DNA of 37,280 nt from Oscillospiraceae bacterium (GCA_902780565.1 CACZGD010000008.1:1-37280); one strand, 5' to 3'. Positions 24,739-32,298 are shown, counted from the stretch's first letter. Program-made: numbers and translations. Notes: a model not told the origin generated them from the sequence alone.

Positions 24739-25518
24739 ATGCGATACGACGCTTCGTTTATCGGCGCGGGCAACATGGGCCTTGCGCTGCTGCTGGCGGC
24801 GGCGAAGACCGGCGCAAAGCTCGGGGTCTGCGACCACCACGAAAGCCACCTTGCCGCCGCGAGGGCGGCGGGCGCCGCGGTGGAGGACGCCGCGACCCTT
24901 GCCGCGAACAGCCGCTTTTTGTTCCTCGGCGTGAAGCCCCACGCGGTGGAGGCGCTGTGCCGGGAGCTCGCCCCCTGCCTGTCCCCCGAAACCGTGCTGG
25001 TCACGATGGCCGCCGGAAAGACCGCCGCGGCGATCGCAGCCGCCGCGGGGCACGACAAGGTGATCCGCATTATGCCGAACACCCCGGTCGCCGTGGGCGC
25101 GGGGCTGACCGTCTATTGCAGGACGGACGCGGTGACGGACGAGGAGGAACGTGCGTTTCTGGCGCTGCTGCGGGAGAGCGGTGCGGTGGAGCCGCTGCCC
25201 GAAAACAGGATCGACGCGGCGTCCGCCCTGTCCGGCTCCTCCCCCGCGTTTGTGTATCTGTTCGCAGAGGCGCTTGCCGACGGCGCGGTCGCGGCGGGCC
25301 TGCCGCGCGACAAGGCGGACCGCTTTGCGGCGCTGACCCTGCGGGGCGCCGCCGCCCTGCTGCTGGAAAGCGGCAAGCACCCCGGGAAGCTCAAGGACGA
25401 GGTCTGCTCCCCCGGCGGCAGCACGATCGAGGGCGTGCGCACCCTCGCGCGCGGCGGCTTTCAGGGACTCGTCGCCGACGCGGTGGTCGATACCTTTGAA
25501 AAGGCGAAAACCTTATAA
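24739..25518 (+). CDS. proC: Pyrroline-5-carboxylate reductase
   Basis: The product, about 259 residues, has the N-terminal dinucleotide-binding loop FIGAGNMG and the P5CR C-terminal signature DEVCSPGGSTIEGVRTL. FLGVKP, RIMPNTPVAVGAG and ALSGSSPAF are also typical. It reduces pyrroline-5-carboxylate to proline with NAD(P)H. The ATG at 24739 is preferred to the one at 24733 because AAAGGAG then lies 8 bp upstream. It closes the recA operon and is followed by a strong terminator. Confidence 0.95.
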   Translation: MRYDASFIGAGNMGLALLLAAAKTGAKLGVCDHHESHLAAARAAGAAVEDAATLAANSRFLFLGVKPHAVEALCRELAPCLSPETVLVTMAAGKTAAAIAAAAGHDKVIRIMPNTPVAVGAGLTVYCRTDAVTDEEERAFLALLRESGAVEPLPENRIDAASALSGSSPAFVYLFAEALADGAVAAGLPRDKADRFAALTLRGAAALLLESGKHPGKLKDEVCSPGGSTIEGVRTLARGGFQGLVADAVVDTFEKAKTL

Positions 25519-25540
25519 CGCCGTTTGTCCAAAACAGCAC

Positions 25541-25589
25541 GAAAGGCAGGGAAGCGCCCTCAGGAGGCTCCCCCGCCTTTCTTTTTTTT
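25541..25589 (+). terminator. Rho-independent terminator of recA-proC operon
   Basis: A 15-bp stem with two mismatches, GAAAGGC...GCCTTTC, and an 11-nt loop is followed by eight T. It separates proC from the convergent acyltransferase gene. Confidence 0.88.
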
Positions 25590-25596
25590 GCATATT

Positions 25597-26889
25597 TCAG
25601 GCCGGATCGCCGTCCTGCGCCGAAAGCGTGTCCAGATTTTTTTCAAACAGATCGAAAAAGCGTTCGACGATCCGGCGGTCCTCGTCGTTGCCGCGCACGC
25701 ACATGGAAAGCGTGATCGCCTTTCTGAGCGTCGTGGCAGAAAGCAGCGCGAAGGGCTTATACTTGACCGCGCCGGTCATGAACCCGTCGGTGGGCTCGTG
25801 CCCGGACAGCGCAAGCGCTTTTTCATCCAGAATGCCGATATTGCTCATGGCGAGCAGCGGATTGGAATAGCCGATCTTGATGATCTCCTCGCTTGCGGCG
25901 TGCGGCAGGATGCTGTAGCCGAGATTCAGCAGCGGCAGGCCGTACAGGCCCATGAACTTGTCTTTTTTATACCGCTCGGAGCTTGCGACGACGTAGCGCA
26001 AGGTCTCGAAGACGTCCTTTCCGCGCGCGGGGACGGCGCACTGCATGAAGGCCGTGTGGTTGGTAAGCCCCTCGCCGCCGGTGTCCCGGATGTGACGCCG
26101 CAGGTCGATCGCGCAGGAGATGGTCACGCTCTCCTCCTCCCCGCAGCCCGCCAGCTCGTAATAGCTGTAAAAATAGGCGGCGAGCAGCATATCGTTTACG
26201 GTGGCGCCGCGGCGTTTTCCCGCGGCCTTGATCTGATCGAACCGCGAGGCGGGAATGGTCCTTCTGACGATAAACGACGTGTCCCGGATGCTGTCCCTTG
26301 TGAACGGAAACCGGTGATCGTCCTTTGCGCAGACGTTTTTATACAGGTTTTTCGCCATTCTCTGCTCGGTGTAGCTGTAATCCTGATAGACCGCCGTGTA
26401 TTTCCGCGAGCCGGTCCGCAGCTCGACCGGGCTGAGCCTTTGCAGGTCGTAGCCGGAATACGCCTTGCACAGCGCGTTCAGAAAATACTTGAAATCGCCG
26501 CCGTCCATGCACATGTGGTTTTCCACGATGCACAGGGCGCTGCGCCCGTCCTGATAAAACACCGCCGCCTTCATCTGCAGGTCGCTCTCCGGCGGGATAT
26601 ACTGCGTCAGGAACGCGTCGGCGGCGGCCTCGAGGTCGTCCACGCGCGCCGTCGTCAGCATGTCGTCGATGTGATAGGGCTTCACTTCCCAATAGGGCAT
26701 GACCTTATTGTCAATAAAGGCGGCATGCAGCACCGGCGCCTTTTCAAAGAAACAGATCAGCACCGTTTTCAGGATCTCGGGATCGATTTCAAAATCATAG
26801 CAGAGCATGACGTGCACCATTCTGTCGTTGAAATCGCGGAACAGATAGTGCATCTTGTCCCATAGCTCGGCGGGCAGCTTCTTTTTCAT
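25597..26889 (-). CDS. Condensation-domain-like acyltransferase
   Basis: The 430-residue protein has the HxxxDG active-site motif of the chloramphenicol acetyltransferase / NRPS condensation fold (His125, Asp129, Gly130 in ENHMCMDGGDF). The second half shows the expected bridging segment, RGATVNDMLLAAYFYSY and ISCAIDLRRHI. Related stand-alone proteins are called alcohol acetyltransferases or PapA-like and transfer acyl groups to alcohols or amines. No carrier protein or NRPS is nearby, so the donor is probably acyl-CoA; that is inference. The ATG at 26889 shares its A with the stop of the upstream membrane protein gene and follows GGAGGAGG, so the two are coupled. It has no transmembrane segment of its own. 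Confidence 0.82.
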   Translation of the reverse strand: MKKKLPAELWDKMHYLFRDFNDRMVHVMLCYDFEIDPEILKTVLICFFEKAPVLHAAFIDNKVMPYWEVKPYHIDDMLTTARVDDLEAAADAFLTQYIPPESDLQMKAAVFYQDGRSALCIVENHMCMDGGDFKYFLNALCKAYSGYDLQRLSPVELRTGSRKYTAVYQDYSYTEQRMAKNLYKNVCAKDDHRFPFTRDSIRDTSFIVRRTIPASRFDQIKAAGKRRGATVNDMLLAAYFYSYYELAGCGEEESVTISCAIDLRRHIRDTGGEGLTNHTAFMQCAVPARGKDVFETLRYVVASSERYKKDKFMGLYGLPLLNLGYSILPHAASEEIIKIGYSNPLLAMSNIGILDEKALALSGHEPTDGFMTGAVKYKPFALLSATTLRKAITLSMCVRGNDEDRRIVERFFDLFEKNLDTLSAQDGDPA

Positions 26890-27686
26890 CACGCGTCCTC
26901 CTCCGGTCGATATCTGTATTTTCTGTTCTCAAGCACCTTGCCGAGGATGAGGCCGAGATCGGCGATCACGGACAGCGGCACGATCAGCCAGCCGGGATGC
27001 CACGGGATCAGCCGGGCGCCCGCGAGCGTTACGTAGATCATCGGCGCCGCCGCCGGAATATAGATCAGATCATTGATAATGCGCAGCTTTTGCCCGGTGA
27101 GGCGGGCGAACACGGCGTCCGCGCAGTACATCAGGCACACGCCCGCCGGGAACACGACCCAGAAGCGCGGGATCCGGAACAGGATCAGCCCCACCAGGTA
27201 CACGAGCACGGTCGTCATCATCACGGACAGGGCGAGAAGCACCCTGGCGACCGGATGGAACAGCCGCCTTTTTGCGGCAAGCTCCAGAATGAGCGTCATG
27301 CCGACCGTGTCCACCCAGACCGTCACGAAGCCGATGATGATCAGCCAGCTCCGTCGCCAGTCCTGCGTGAGAAAGCTCACCCCGAGATAGACGGCGATCA
27401 TGACGAGGTAATAAACGGGCGTTGCCTTGACCAGAAACGAATGCGTGGCTTTTTCCCGCTTTTTCTTCAGCGCGGCTTTCCGGTACGCCGCGTATTCGCC
27501 GGGCAGATCGCGGTGATCGCTCAGAAACAGATCGAAGATCACGTTTTCGTCCCGCAGACCGGCCTCGCGCACGCGCGCGCAAAGCGCGTTGTAGTCGTCG
27601 AGCAGCTCTCGCTCAAACCGCAGAAGCACGTCGTCATAGGGGGTATCCCGAAACGCGTTTTCCAGATATGCAGCCATGTCCTTCAT
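26889..27686 (-). CDS. Six-helix membrane protein with soluble N-terminal helical domain
   Basis: The 265-residue product has a charged helical N-terminal part (1-85, AYLENAFRDTPYDDVLLRFERELLDDY) resembling the permease-prefix / HAAS type of domain. About six hydrophobic helices follow near 90-107, 113-135, 148-170, 174-190, 205-222 and 232-250. No catalytic or transport motif is recognisable. It starts at the ATG after GAGGGAA and is coupled to the acyltransferase by TGATG overlap; together they may form a membrane-based acylating unit, which is inference. Promoter at 27742-27770; a hairpin (27704-27725) lies right before the ribosome site. Confidence 0.75.
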   Translation of the reverse strand: MKDMAAYLENAFRDTPYDDVLLRFERELLDDYNALCARVREAGLRDENVIFDLFLSDHRDLPGEYAAYRKAALKKKREKATHSFLVKATPVYYLVMIAVYLGVSFLTQDWRRSWLIIIGFVTVWVDTVGMTLILELAAKRRLFHPVARVLLALSVMMTTVLVYLVGLILFRIPRFWVVFPAGVCLMYCADAVFARLTGQKLRIINDLIYIPAAAPMIYVTLAGARLIPWHPGWLIVPLSVIADLGLILGKVLENRKYRYRPEEDA

Positions 27687-27703
27687 AACAATTCCCTCGT
27701 CCC

Positions 27704-27725
27704 TTGCCTCCGAATCCGGAGGCAA
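27704..27725 (-). promoter_or_regulatory. Leader hairpin before ribosome site
   Basis: TTGCCTCC pairs perfectly with GGAGGCAA around a 6-nt loop, between the promoter at 27742-27770 and the GAGGG ribosome site of the membrane protein gene. The 3' strand of the stem itself contains GGAGG. Confidence 0.55.
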
Positions 27726-27741
27726 GCGCCGTTTTTTTGTT

Positions 27742-27770
27742 ATTATAACCCGTTTTGCCGGTAAAATCAA
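27742..27770 (-). promoter_or_regulatory. Sigma-A promoter for membrane protein-acyltransferase pair
   Basis: On the minus strand TTGATT, a 17-bp spacer and TATAAT. The transcript should start near 27735, just ahead of the hairpin at 27704-27725. Confidence 0.78.
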
Positions 27771-27798
27771 CGGTTTTCGACGCCCCGGCGCGGAAATC

Positions 27799-27822
27799 CG
27801 CCGCAGTCCGGCGATTTTTTTG
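27799..27822 (+). terminator. Possible orphan terminator between divergent genes
   Basis: CGCCG-CAGTC-CGGCG is followed by ATTTTTTTG. No plus-strand gene lies just upstream, so it may insulate the VWA gene from antisense transcription. Confidence 0.35.
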
Positions 27823-27865
27823 TCGCCTGTCAGGCGACCCGTTCGCCGTTTTCTTCCGCTATAAT
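27822..27865 (+). promoter_or_regulatory. VWA gene promoter with dyad in place of -35
   Basis: TATAAT lies at 27860-27865, but no -35 hexamer occurs at 16-19 bp. Instead a perfect dyad, GTCGCCTG-T-CAGGCGAC, lies at 27822-27838. This is what an activator-dependent promoter would look like; no regulator is encoded next to it. Confidence 0.5.
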
Positions 27866-27896
27866 AAAGCCACAAACCGAAACGGAGGAAACGACA

Positions 27897-28580
27897 ATGA
27901 AAAAAGAGACCAACGAAACGAAAAAAGAGCCCGCGCGCAACGGGATCACGGAGCTGGTGTTCGTGCTGGACCGCAGCGGCAGCATGGCGGGGCTGGAGAG
28001 CGACACGATCGGCGGCTTCAACGGCCTGCTGGAGAAGCAGCGCAAGGTGGACGGCAAGTGCTGGGTCTCCACCGTCCTGTTCGACCACGAGACCCTTGTG
28101 CTGCACGACCGCCTGCCGCTGGAGCAGGTGGAAAACCTGACCGACCGCGACTATCAGGTGCGCGGCTGCACCGCGCTGATCGACGCGCTGGGCGGCGCGA
28201 TCCGCCACATCGGCAACGTCCACAAATACGCCCGCCCCGAGGACGTGCCGGAAAGCACCCTGTTCGTGGTGATCACCGACGGGCTGGAGAACGCCTCGAA
28301 GCGCTATACCGCAGACGAGGTGCGCGCCATGATCAGCCGGCAGAAAGAGAAATACGGCTGGGAGTTCCTGTTCATCGGCGCGAACATCGACGCCGTGCAG
28401 ACCGCGAAGCGCTACGGCATCGGCGCGGACCGCGCGGTCAATTACCGGCACGATTCGCAGGGCACCCAGTTGGTGTACGAGGCCGTGAGCGACGTCGTCC
28501 GCCACGTGCGCACCACCGCCATGCCCGTGCAGGCCTGCTGGCAGCAAAAGGTCGACGAGGATTATCAGAACCGGAAATAA
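27897..28580 (+). CDS. Stand-alone von Willebrand factor A domain protein
   Basis: The 227-residue protein is one VWA domain with a complete metal-ion adhesion site: DRSGSM near residue 25, the conserved Thr in RGCTALIDALGG, and the Asp in VVITDGLEN. There is no signal peptide or membrane helix, so it is probably cytoplasmic. Such proteins usually bind a partner through the metal site; similar short VWA proteins are widespread in gut Clostridia without known function. GGAGG precedes the ATG. It has its own promoter region and a terminator at 28598, so it is monocistronic. Confidence 0.9.
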   Translation: MKKETNETKKEPARNGITELVFVLDRSGSMAGLESDTIGGFNGLLEKQRKVDGKCWVSTVLFDHETLVLHDRLPLEQVENLTDRDYQVRGCTALIDALGGAIRHIGNVHKYARPEDVPESTLFVVITDGLENASKRYTADEVRAMISRQKEKYGWEFLFIGANIDAVQTAKRYGIGADRAVNYRHDSQGTQLVYEAVSDVVRHVRTTAMPVQACWQQKVDEDYQNRK

Positions 28581-28597
28581 CCGGAAACGGCTGCGTT

Positions 28598-28629
28598 GCC
28601 GGAACGGGTCGCCCGCTCCGGCTTTCTTT
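28598..28629 (+). terminator. Rho-independent terminator of VWA gene
   Basis: GCCGGAACGGG pairs with CCCGCTCCGGC (one mismatch) around TCG and is followed by TTTCTTT. Confidence 0.82.
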
Positions 28630-28663
28630 GCCCAAAGGCCCCGCGAAAGCTTTTATATTATCC

Positions 28664-28692
28664 TTGACAACAGGCTTCTTTTGATTTACAAT
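28664..28692 (+). promoter_or_regulatory. Sigma-A promoter for CDF transporter gene
   Basis: TTGACA, a 17-bp spacer and TACAAT. The -10 lies inside the dyad at 28685-28703. Confidence 0.82.
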
Positions 28693-28703
28693 TAAATTGT
28701 AAA
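28685..28703. promoter_or_regulatory. Perfect 19-bp dyad over the CDF promoter, candidate operator
   Basis: TTTACAATT-A-AATTGTAAA is a perfect 9-1-9 inverted repeat covering the -10 hexamer and the predicted start. A repressor bound here would block the promoter. Given the gene it controls, a metal-sensing regulator is likely, but the sequence does not match the usual Fur, Zur or MntR consensus closely enough to name one. Confidence 0.65.
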
Positions 28704-28724
28704 CAATCAAACGGAGGCATCCCT

Positions 28725-29888
28725 ATGAGCAAAGAAACAAACGAACAAAAGACCGGCGGCGAGCCGGGGTCGCTGGCAGCCGTGGCGGAAAACCGCGGCA
28801 GGGTGATCGTGCGCACGAGCGTGATCGGGATCGTGGCAAATTTGTTTTTGGCGGGCTTCAAGGCCGCGGTCGGGCTGCTTGCCAACTCCATCGCCGTGGT
28901 GCTGGACGCGGTGAACAACCTGAGCGACGCGCTTTCCTCCGTCGTCACGATCTTCGGCACGTGGCTTGCGGGCAAGAAGCCGGATAAAAAGCATCCCCTC
29001 GGCCACGGAAGGGTCGAATACCTTTCCGCCATGGTGGTGGCGGCGCTGGTGCTTTACGCCGGCGTGACGTCGCTGGTGGAGAGTATCAAAAAGATCATTG
29101 AGCCCGAGACCGCGGACTACTCCGCCGTTTCGCTCGTCATCATCGGCGCCGCCGTGGTCGTGAAGCTGGCGCTGGGGCTGTATGTGAGAAAGACCGGACG
29201 GCGCGTGCATTCCGGCGCGCTGGAGGCCAGCGGCACCGACGCCCTGTTCGACGCGGTGATCTCCCTTTCCGTGCTGCTTGCCGCCGGGATCTACCTGATT
29301 TTCGGCGTGTCGCTGGAGGCGTACCTCGGCGTGGTGATCGCGGCGCTGATCATCAAGTCCGGGATCGAGATGATGCTGGAGACCGTGGACGAGCTGCTGG
29401 GCAAGCGCGTGGACCGCGAGACCGTGAACGCCGTGAAGCAGACCGTGTGCGACCGCCCCGAGGTCTCGGGCGCATTCGACCTGATTTTGCACAGCTACGG
29501 CCCCGATAAATACTTCGGCAGCGTGCACGTGGAGGTGCCGGATACCCTGACCGCCGACCAGATCGACCAGTTGGAGCGCAGCATCGCCAAGGACGTGCTG
29601 GTCCGCCACGGGGTGATCCTGACGGGCGTCGGGATCTATTCCGTCAACACGCGAAACGACGCGGTGCGCGACCTGCGCGACCGGGTGCTGAAGGTCGTGC
29701 ACGACCGCGAGGGCGTGCTGCAGACCCACGGCTTTTATTACGACGAGGCGAAAAACAGCGTGAATCTGGACGTGATCTTCGACTTCGCGCTGCCGGACCG
29801 GCAGGCGGCCTTTCAGAAGCTGAAGGAGGATCTGACCGCCGCGTTCCCCGGCGTCACCTTCTGGCTCGCGATGGACGTGGACGCTTAA
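28725..29888 (+). CDS. Cation diffusion facilitator metal exporter
   Basis: The 387-residue protein has a CDF core of about six helices and a long cytoplasmic C-terminal region (residues 205-387), longer than the usual single ferredoxin-like domain. The site-A ligands appear as Asn64-x3-Asp68 in helix 2 (NNLSD) and Asp172-x3-Asp176 in helix 5 (DALFD); HPLGHGRVEY lies in the loop after helix 2. Zinc CDF proteins usually have His-x3-Asp in one or both places, whereas N-x3-D with D-x3-D is typical of manganese exporters. Manganese (or iron) efflux is therefore favoured by inference. GGAGG precedes the ATG, and the promoter carries a 19-bp dyad. No clear terminator follows. Confidence 0.9.
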   Translation: MSKETNEQKTGGEPGSLAAVAENRGRVIVRTSVIGIVANLFLAGFKAAVGLLANSIAVVLDAVNNLSDALSSVVTIFGTWLAGKKPDKKHPLGHGRVEYLSAMVVAALVLYAGVTSLVESIKKIIEPETADYSAVSLVIIGAAVVVKLALGLYVRKTGRRVHSGALEASGTDALFDAVISLSVLLAAGIYLIFGVSLEAYLGVVIAALIIKSGIEMMLETVDELLGKRVDRETVNAVKQTVCDRPEVSGAFDLILHSYGPDKYFGSVHVEVPDTLTADQIDQLERSIAKDVLVRHGVILTGVGIYSVNTRNDAVRDLRDRVLKVVHDREGVLQTHGFYYDEAKNSVNLDVIFDFALPDRQAAFQKLKEDLTAAFPGVTFWLAMDVDA

Positions 29889-30265
29889 GCCTCGGCAGAA
29901 TCACCAAAATTCCGGCAAAAAACTGTCCGCAAAATCTCTCCGTTCTGTATAACGAAAAAACCAAATAAAACAGCTTGTATATAAAAAATGTTTAAAATTC
30001 CGAATTGTTCAGAATTGTTTTTTCTCAAAACCCCGTTGAATCAATGGTTTCGAGGCAGGTTATGAACATTTTGAACTGAGTTTTGAACATTGCAAGAAGT
30101 AAGTTTGATATACAAATAGTAAAATTTCCTTTCCTGTGAAATCATAGAAATAATCACCAAAATCCCCCGGAAATTTTATTTAAATAGCAGATTTGCAAAC
30201 TTTTTCGCATAACCTCTTGACAAGCGGATATCCTGTGAGCGAAGACTTTTTTCGGAGGTGCCCGC
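29889..30265. other. AT-rich intergenic gap
   Basis: This gap is far richer in A and T than its surroundings and has no credible gene. It holds a 12-bp direct repeat, AATCACCAAAAT, at 29899-29910 and 30152-30163. A cluster of TGAAC words (TGAACATT, TTTTGAAC, TTTTGAACAT) lies at 30063-30090. A lone TTGACA occurs at 30217-30222 but has no matching -10 at 17 bp. Confidence 0.6.
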
Positions 30266-30532
30266 ATGATTAAGGGAGTCAACCGCATGGTGCTGGAGAT
30301 CCCCCAGCCCGAGAGCGCGTATTTCGATTCGGTCCTGCTGTTCGTGAAGCCCGCCTGCGCGGACAGGGACCCGGACGCATTAAAACGAAAGGCGGCGTCC
30401 CTGCTGCGGGACGCCGCCGTGACGCCCGTCCGCCGGAGGTCCGGCCGCGGGCGTTTTTTGCGGATCGCGTCGTATGTTCTGACGGCGCTCGTCAGCGCCG
30501 TTGCTACGGGATTGATTGCCGCGCTTTTTTAA
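30266..30532 (+). CDS. Small protein with C-terminal membrane helix
   Basis: The 88-residue product begins MIKGVNRMVLEIPQPESAYF, continues with a charged middle, and ends in one hydrophobic helix (about 67-87) after an Arg-rich stretch. That gives a tail-anchored membrane protein with the N terminus inside. I recall small proteins with this N-terminal sequence in Oscillospiraceae, without function. CGGAGGTG precedes the ATG. The coding sequence contains a perfect 11-bp inverted repeat at 30391-30418. It is alone between an AT-rich gap and a repeat element. Confidence 0.75.
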   Translation: MIKGVNRMVLEIPQPESAYFDSVLLFVKPACADRDPDALKRKAASLLRDAAVTPVRRRSGRGRFLRIASYVLTALVSAVATGLIAALF

Positions 30533-30653
30533 GCTGCGCAGAGCGCGGCGATGTGGGATGTTGTATATTGGATGTCGGTTGCGGCTGCCGCGTTTAGAAT
30601 AGTATGGAGGGGCCGGAGGTCGTTACCGGGAACGGGAAGGGTATATGACACGC
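30533..30653. repeat. Left flank of element D with GATGTTG heptads
   Basis: The stop codon is followed by GCTGCGCAGAGCGCGGC and then 7-bp units at 30550-30584 (GATGTGG, GATGTTG, TATATTG, GATGTCG, GTTGCGG). GGTTGCGGCTGCCGCG and about 60 bp lead to the REP hairpin. The order matches the flanks of copies A, B and C. Confidence 0.8.
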
Positions 30654-30818
30654 GGTAGCACGGCACCTCAGTGCCGTTCGATGCATTTGTTATTTTTCAA
30701 ATACCTCCGGTCCGAACCCGATCGGATATACCTTGTCCCGTTAACCCCGACCGGGTTCTGACCGGAAGGGTGTTTGAAAATATCATTGTCCCGAACGGCA
30801 CGGAGGTGCCGTGCTACC
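30654..30818. mobile_element. REPIN-like element, variant D (165 bp)
   Basis: This is an imperfect palindrome along its whole length. The outer 27 bp of the two ends match at 26 positions in inverted order. Each end reads GGTAG then a hairpin with stem ACGGCAC/GTGCCGT; loops are CTCA and CTCC. Inner arms (30695-30726 and 30737-30781) are also complementary. It lacks the 375-bp core of copies B and C. It lies between convergent genes, 73 bp past the mnmE stop. Confidence 0.82.
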
Positions 30819-30891
30819 GTGGAATTGAGGACCCGTCCCGGTATACCCGACCGTTTTTCCCGTGTCCCCGTGTACCAGCCGGGCTTCGCGG
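30819..30891. repeat. Right flank of element D
   Basis: On the minus strand the mnmE stop is followed by CCGCGAAGCCCGG and a GGTACACGGGGACACGGG stretch, resembling the type of flank found after 6508 and 7520. No heptad array and no T-run terminator are seen. Confidence 0.55.
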
Positions 30892-32253
30892 TTATTTTCC
30901 GACGCAGAACCGCCGGAAGACCTCGCTGACGATCTCGTCCGAGGCCTTTTTGCCGGTGAGGGTGAGCAGCGCGTCGACGGCGCAGTCGATATCCACGCCG
31001 ACGGCGTCCACGGTAAGCCCCGCGGACAGGGCGGACAGGGCGTCCGCGACGTTTTCGAGGGCGGCGGCGCAGCAGGCGCGCTGCCGTTCGGACGCAAGCA
31101 GCTCCTGCGTGAAATCCAGCCCCGCGACGCCGAGCAGACGCTCGGCGCTTTTTTGCAGCGTTTCGAGCGCGTCGGGGTCCGTGGCGGAGAGGACGACGGT
31201 TTCGGGGACGGCGGCGCGGATCCTGTCCACGTCCGTTTTCGTTTCGAGATCCGCCTTGTTGACGACGGCAAGGCAGGTCTTCCCCCGGACCGCCTGAAGC
31301 AGGGCGGCGTCCTCATCGTCGAAGGGCAGGGAGCCGTCGAACACGCAGAGGACCAGATCCGCCTCATCCAGCTTTTCGCGCGCGAGCTGCACGCCCATGC
31401 GCTCCACGGGGTCGTCCGTGTCGCGGATGCCGGCGGTATCCATCAGCCGGAGGGTGAGGTCGCCGAGGCGCACGGTCTCCTCCACCACGTCCCGGGTCGT
31501 GCCGGAGATGGGGGTGACGATGGACTTGCGGTAGCCCGAGAGCAGGTTCATGAGGGTGGACTTGCCCACGTTCGGCTTGCCGCAGATGGCGGTTTTGACG
31601 CCCTCGGTGACGGCTTTGCCGTTGTCGTAGTCCCGGATCAGGCGGGTAAGCCTGTCCTTTACGCCGGACAGGGCGTCCGCCAGCGCGGCGTTTTCCACGG
31701 CGGGGATATCCTCGTCCGGGTAATCCGCCCACGCGGCGAGGGCGGCCGCGGCGGCGACGAGGGTGGACGTGATCTCCCCGATCCGGCGGCTGAGGGCGCC
31801 CTGCAGGGTGCCGCGCGCGGCGCGCAGAGCGGCCTCCCCCTGCGCGGAGATGACGTTCATGACGCCTTCCGCCTGGGAGAGGTCCATTTTGCCGTTCAGG
31901 TAGGCGCGCTTGGTGAACTCGCCGGGGCCGGCGGGCGCGGCGCCGAGGCGCAGCACGAGCCGCAGGGTCTGCTGCAGGACGTAAAGGCCGCCGTGGCAGC
32001 AGATTTCGACGACGTTTTCGCCGGTGTAGGACTTCGGGGCGCGGTAGACGAGCAGCACGCCGTCGTCCAGCTCCGTGTCGCCGTCGCGCACCGCGCCGTA
32101 GGCGGCGGTGTAGCCCTTCATGGCGGCGACGTCCTTGCCCGAGAACGGGAAAAAGCACTTTGCCGCGATTTCGATCGCGTTCTCGCCCGACAGCCGGACG
32201 ATCCCGATCCCGCCCGCCGCGTTCGGCGTGGCAATGGCAGCGATGGTTGACAT
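30892..32253 (-). CDS. mnmE: tRNA modification GTPase MnmE
   Basis: The 453-residue protein has the MnmE N-terminal tetrahydrofolate-binding domain (MSTIAAIATPNAAGGIGIVRLSG), a helical domain and an inserted G domain. The G domain has P-loop GKPNVGKST (225-233), TTRD (252-255), DTAG (272-275) and NKAD. The C-terminal FRRFCVGK supplies the catalytic Cys450; most homologues have C-I-G-K here. With MnmG it makes the 5-carboxymethylaminomethyl group at wobble uridine 34. AAAGGAG precedes the ATG. It lies 45 bp behind the S1-domain gene and probably shares its promoter. MnmG is not in the window. Confidence 0.96.
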   Translation of the reverse strand: MSTIAAIATPNAAGGIGIVRLSGENAIEIAAKCFFPFSGKDVAAMKGYTAAYGAVRDGDTELDDGVLLVYRAPKSYTGENVVEICCHGGLYVLQQTLRLVLRLGAAPAGPGEFTKRAYLNGKMDLSQAEGVMNVISAQGEAALRAARGTLQGALSRRIGEITSTLVAAAAALAAWADYPDEDIPAVENAALADALSGVKDRLTRLIRDYDNGKAVTEGVKTAICGKPNVGKSTLMNLLSGYRKSIVTPISGTTRDVVEETVRLGDLTLRLMDTAGIRDTDDPVERMGVQLAREKLDEADLVLCVFDGSLPFDDEDAALLQAVRGKTCLAVVNKADLETKTDVDRIRAAVPETVVLSATDPDALETLQKSAERLLGVAGLDFTQELLASERQRACCAAALENVADALSALSAGLTVDAVGVDIDCAVDALLTLTGKKASDEIVSEVFRRFCVGK

Positions 32254-32298
32254 ATGGAATCTCCTTTGTTTTGAGGAATCAGAAAGCGGATGGATTCT

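Noticed and set aside
22876-25380. 834-residue minus-strand open frame
   Set aside because: It is antisense to rimO, the dCMP deaminase and proC, and its translation is His/Gly/Arg-rich without motifs.
30062-30070. DnaA box-like TTATGAACA in the AT-rich gap
   Set aside because: Two mismatches to TTATCCACA, no cluster of boxes, and no dnaA or dnaN nearby.
30217-30222. TTGACA as -35 for the small membrane protein
   Set aside because: No -10-like hexamer lies 16-18 bp downstream.
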